Of a stretch of 6,875 nt of DNA, positions 4,966-6,875 are shown piece by piece; positions within the stretch are counted from its first letter, which is position 1; each line of letters begins with the position of its first letter. This stretch comes from an uncultured Opitutaceae bacterium (GTDB lineage Bacteria; Verrucomicrobiota; Verrucomicrobiia; Opitutales; Opitutaceae), in NCBI GenBank assembly GCA_937902865.1, contig CALFNJ010000440.1, positions 1 through 6,875 on the forward strand. The letters run 5' to 3'. The notes beneath the pieces are model-generated. The model made no database searches. It was not told the origin of the DNA and saw only the letters and a program-made list of their open reading frames with translations. The position numbers and the translations under genes were made by a program.

Positions 4966-6703
4966 AGGCCGGGCGAATGCCCAAATCGCGAACCACGGCC
5001 TCGATCGGCCGCAGGTCGCCGGCGGGGAAGAAGCTGTTGATGCGCGTGATGACCTGCTGGATGATTCCATCCGGGCAGGACGCGCCGCCGGTGATCAGCA
5101 CCCGTTTGCCGGAGCAGGGGGCGCCCTCAGCAGCGGGCCAGAGCGGGCGTGATTCGGTGTAGCCCTGGCCGCCGCCCGCATAGACGTAGTGTTCCACTTG
5201 GTCGCGCGAGAGGATGCTGTGCTCGGACTGGATGAAGAACGCTTTCGGCCCAAGCCGCTGTTCGCAGAGACGGAAGAGCTGGTAGGTGTTCGAGGAGTTG
5301 CGTCCGCCGATGACGAAAGCCGCGTCGAGCGGGTCGGCCAGCGCGCGACTGAGGGCGTCCTGGTTCACCTGGGTGGCGTAACAGAGCGTGTCCCGGCGGC
5401 TGCTGCCGCCCAGATGGGTGTCGTCGCCGAACTTCGTCCGGTAAACGCCGCGGAGGTACTCGATGATGTCGAGGGTCTCGTTCATCAGCAGCGTCGTCTG
5501 GTTCACTACTGCGACGCGATCGAGGTGGCGGTCGACGTCGAAGCCCGGCGTATGGCGGCCGGCGAACAACTCATAGAAGCGCGCGCGGACCTGAGGATCG
5601 TCGCTCGCGATGATGGCGCCGAGTTGGTGCGTCTCCTCGAGATTGCGGACGATAACCGCCTGCGCATAGCGGCGCGTGTTTGAAAAGGTTGCCTTGGTTT
5701 CCTCGTGCTCGTGCTTGCCGTGGATGATGACGGTGTAGCCTTCCCGGCCGTAGGTGCGTGCGGCCTTCCAGACTTTTTCCACGAGCATGCAGGTGGCGTC
5801 GTACTGGTAAACCGGGATGCCCTTGCGCACCAGGCGGGCCTTGTCCTCGTCGGTCGCGCCGAATGCCGGCGTGATGACGATGTCGTCGGGCGTGAGCGTG
5901 TCCCAGAGCACCGGCGCGCCCGGCGCCTCGGACGCCTTGCGTCCATCGGTGGTGTAGGGTGTGCCGCGGTCGGTCTGGAGGTAGCGCAGGCCGCGGCGGA
6001 GGAGATCCTCGTTCACGAACGGATTGTGGATCAGCTCGGACAGCATGAAGACGCGCCGGCCGGGATTCTCGGCGAGGGTCTCGTAGGCGCGCTCGATGGC
6101 GTTCTTCACGCCGAGGCAGAAGCCAAAATGGCTCGGGATCACGTATTGGACGGCGCCGAAATCGAGCGTGACCGGCGCGGCGGCCGAGCGCTCCTGCTGT
6201 CGGGCGAGCGCTTTGATCGCGACGCAGAGCTGCGACTGGTAGAGCGCGCTCGCCGTGGCGTCCTGGGCGTAGATCGACGTGTTGCGCTCCTTTTCCGGGC
6301 GAAACTTGTAGATGAAATCGTTCTCCCCGAGATGCAGGTACGGGATCTCGATCAGATAAGGGTCCAGCCGGCTCACGATCCCGGTCAGCGCCGGGCTGGC
6401 GGGCGCGTCAGGTGGCGCGAGATTATCGAGAGCCTGAAAGGCGATGTCCGGTCGCATGGGGCCCGTGCCGACCTGGGAGAAAAATACCCGGTAGGAAGAG
6501 TCGCCGAGGTCGGCCGAAAAGTATTCGACCGGAGGCGTGTGCTGCGGAAAAGCGGCGCTCAGCCGGGTTGCCGCCGCGGCGAGATCCTCTCCGACAAAAG
6601 CGAGGTCGGCCCGGCCATCCTGCCCGCGCACGGCGAGCTGGTTTCGCGGGTTGAACGCGAGGATGCAGCAGAGGGTGGCGGGAGCGGCCGAGACCGGAGG
6701 CAT
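4964..6703 (-). CDS. ispH: IspH/LytB, HMBPP reductase with long N-terminal extension
   Basis: 4-Hydroxy-3-methylbut-2-enyl diphosphate reductase is the last step of the MEP pathway. It makes IPP and DMAPP in the cytoplasm with a [4Fe-4S] cluster. With the start at 6703 the protein has 579 residues. Cluster cysteines are C196 (HFGFCLGV), C305 (DATCMLV) and C441 (DTLCYAT). Substrate-site candidates are H226 (ELIHNPFV), H333 and E335 (GKHEHEET), T404 (NQTTLLMNET), S470/S471/N472 (GGRNSSNTY) and S542 (GGASCPDG). Insertions and motifs fit the plant/cyanobacterial type rather than E. coli. The catalytic part starts near residue 185, and roughly 150-190 preceding residues are extra; E. coli IspH has about 316 in total. 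A start at 6763 is possible, but its first 20 residues come from heptamer repeat, so ATG 6703 is preferred. No Shine-Dalgarno at either. Enzyme identity is sure, exact start is not. Confidence 0.92.
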   Translation of the reverse strand: MPPVSAAPATLCCILAFNPRNQLAVRGQDGRADLAFVGEDLAAAATRLSAAFPQHTPPVEYFSADLGDSSYRVFFSQVGTGPMRPDIAFQALDNLAPPDAPASPALTGIVSRLDPYLIEIPYLHLGENDFIYKFRPEKERNTSIYAQDATASALYQSQLCVAIKALARQQERSAAAPVTLDFGAVQYVIPSHFGFCLGVKNAIERAYETLAENPGRRVFMLSELIHNPFVNEDLLRRGLRYLQTDRGTPYTTDGRKASEAPGAPVLWDTLTPDDIVITPAFGATDEDKARLVRKGIPVYQYDATCMLVEKVWKAARTYGREGYTVIIHGKHEHEETKATFSNTRRYAQAVIVRNLEETHQLGAIIASDDPQVRARFYELFAGRHTPGFDVDRHLDRVAVVNQTTLLMNETLDIIEYLRGVYRTKFGDDTHLGGSSRRDTLCYATQVNQDALSRALADPLDAAFVIGGRNSSNTYQLFRLCEQRLGPKAFFIQSEHSILSRDQVEHYVYAGGGQGYTESRPLWPAAEGAPCSGKRVLITGGASCPDGIIQQVITRINSFFPAGDLRPIEAVVRDLGIRPA

Positions 6704-6731
6704 GAGGCGACAGCCAAAACCATGTGGGGGG

Positions 6732-6796
6732 AAGTAACAAGTGCCAGGTGGCGGAAGTAACAAGGGTCAGGTAACAAGTATCAAGTGGCTCCAATC
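6732..6796 (+). repeat. ARGTNNC heptamer array upstream of ispH
   Basis: Units AAGTAAC, AAGTGCC and AGGTGGC (6732-6752) are followed by an inserted GG. AAGTAAC, AAGGGTC, AGGTAAC, AAGTATC and AAGTGGC then run from 6755 to 6789, with a decayed unit after. All eight clear units fit A-R-G-N-N-N-C, seven of them with T at position 4. The stretch 6753-6785 matches 3332-3364 at 29 of 33 positions, so the two arrays are one family. It lies in the ispH leader region, in antisense orientation to ispH. Confidence 0.8.
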
Positions 6797-6800
6797 CGGT

Positions 6801-6874
6801 TCGCGCAGAGGCGCAGAAGCGCGGAGAAATGCCCGAGTCTGGATCGACCTCTGCGTTTCTGCACCTCTGCGCGA
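6801..6874. repeat. Octamer array forming a 26-bp inverted repeat
   Basis: Three 8-base units, GCGCAGAG, GCGCAGAA and GCGCGGAG, run from 6803 to 6826. Their inverted counterparts lie at 6849-6872. As a hairpin, the arms 6801-6826 and 6849-6874 match at 23 of 26 positions around a 22-base loop. The differences are transitions, two of which would be G-U pairs in plus-strand RNA. It may continue past the right edge of the window. No gene is visible from 6704 to 6875. Confidence 0.7.
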
Positions 6875-6875
6875 G

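Noticed and set aside
5705..6760. 351-residue open frame on the plus strand opposite ispH
   Set aside because: IspH motifs are unambiguous on the minus strand; the plus-strand frame lacks any recognisable motif and ends in repeat.

Overview
The window looks like a piece of the chromosome of a GC-rich Gram-negative bacterium (roughly 60-65 % GC by eye). The outer-membrane state follows from two genes: a PagL-type lipid A deacylase and a beta-barrel protein ending in phenylalanine. A plant/cyanobacterial-type IspH, almost no Shine-Dalgarno sequences before the starts, and intergenic spaces packed with short-period degenerate repeats make Verrucomicrobiota (Opitutales-like) my best guess. That assignment is inference, not something read from a marker gene.

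Left part (1-2535): three plus-strand genes that look like one operon. The first is a ParA/Soj-type deviant Walker ATPase whose first codons lie outside the window. The second is a 277-residue protein of unknown family whose last 13 residues closely resemble the amphipathic membrane-targeting helix at the end of E. coli MinD. The third is a 240-residue, two-segment coiled-coil protein starting 9 bases after the second. The ATPase itself lacks such a tail. A reasonable hypothesis is a membrane-associated positioning system in which the membrane anchor sits on a partner protein and the coiled coil acts as adaptor or scaffold. This is the best candidate for an undescribed system here.

Middle part (2536-4846): a 309-base spacer with a GATTYTS heptamer array and REP-like hairpins. 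Next come a small secreted PagL-family lipid A 3-O-deacylase (2845-3339), a symmetric repeat region with a strong intrinsic terminator (3316-3533), and a 410-residue outer-membrane beta-barrel protein (3614-4846). The two envelope genes share orientation, but the terminator between them argues for separate transcripts.

Right part (4847-6875): a 94-base imperfect inverted repeat separates the barrel gene from a convergent ispH on the minus strand, and its outer edge overlaps the ispH stop codon. IspH has all three cluster cysteines and the substrate-binding residues. It also carries an N-terminal extension of roughly 150 residues that I do not recognise. Upstream of ispH lie another heptamer array and an octamer array in inverted arrangement, running to the window end.

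Every intergenic space longer than 70 bases holds a repeat, and several unrelated ones have a unit of 7 (or 14) bases. One heptamer family, consensus ARGTNNC, occurs in three places. It supplies the stop codon of the pagL-like gene and creates spurious N-terminal extensions of both the barrel gene and ispH.
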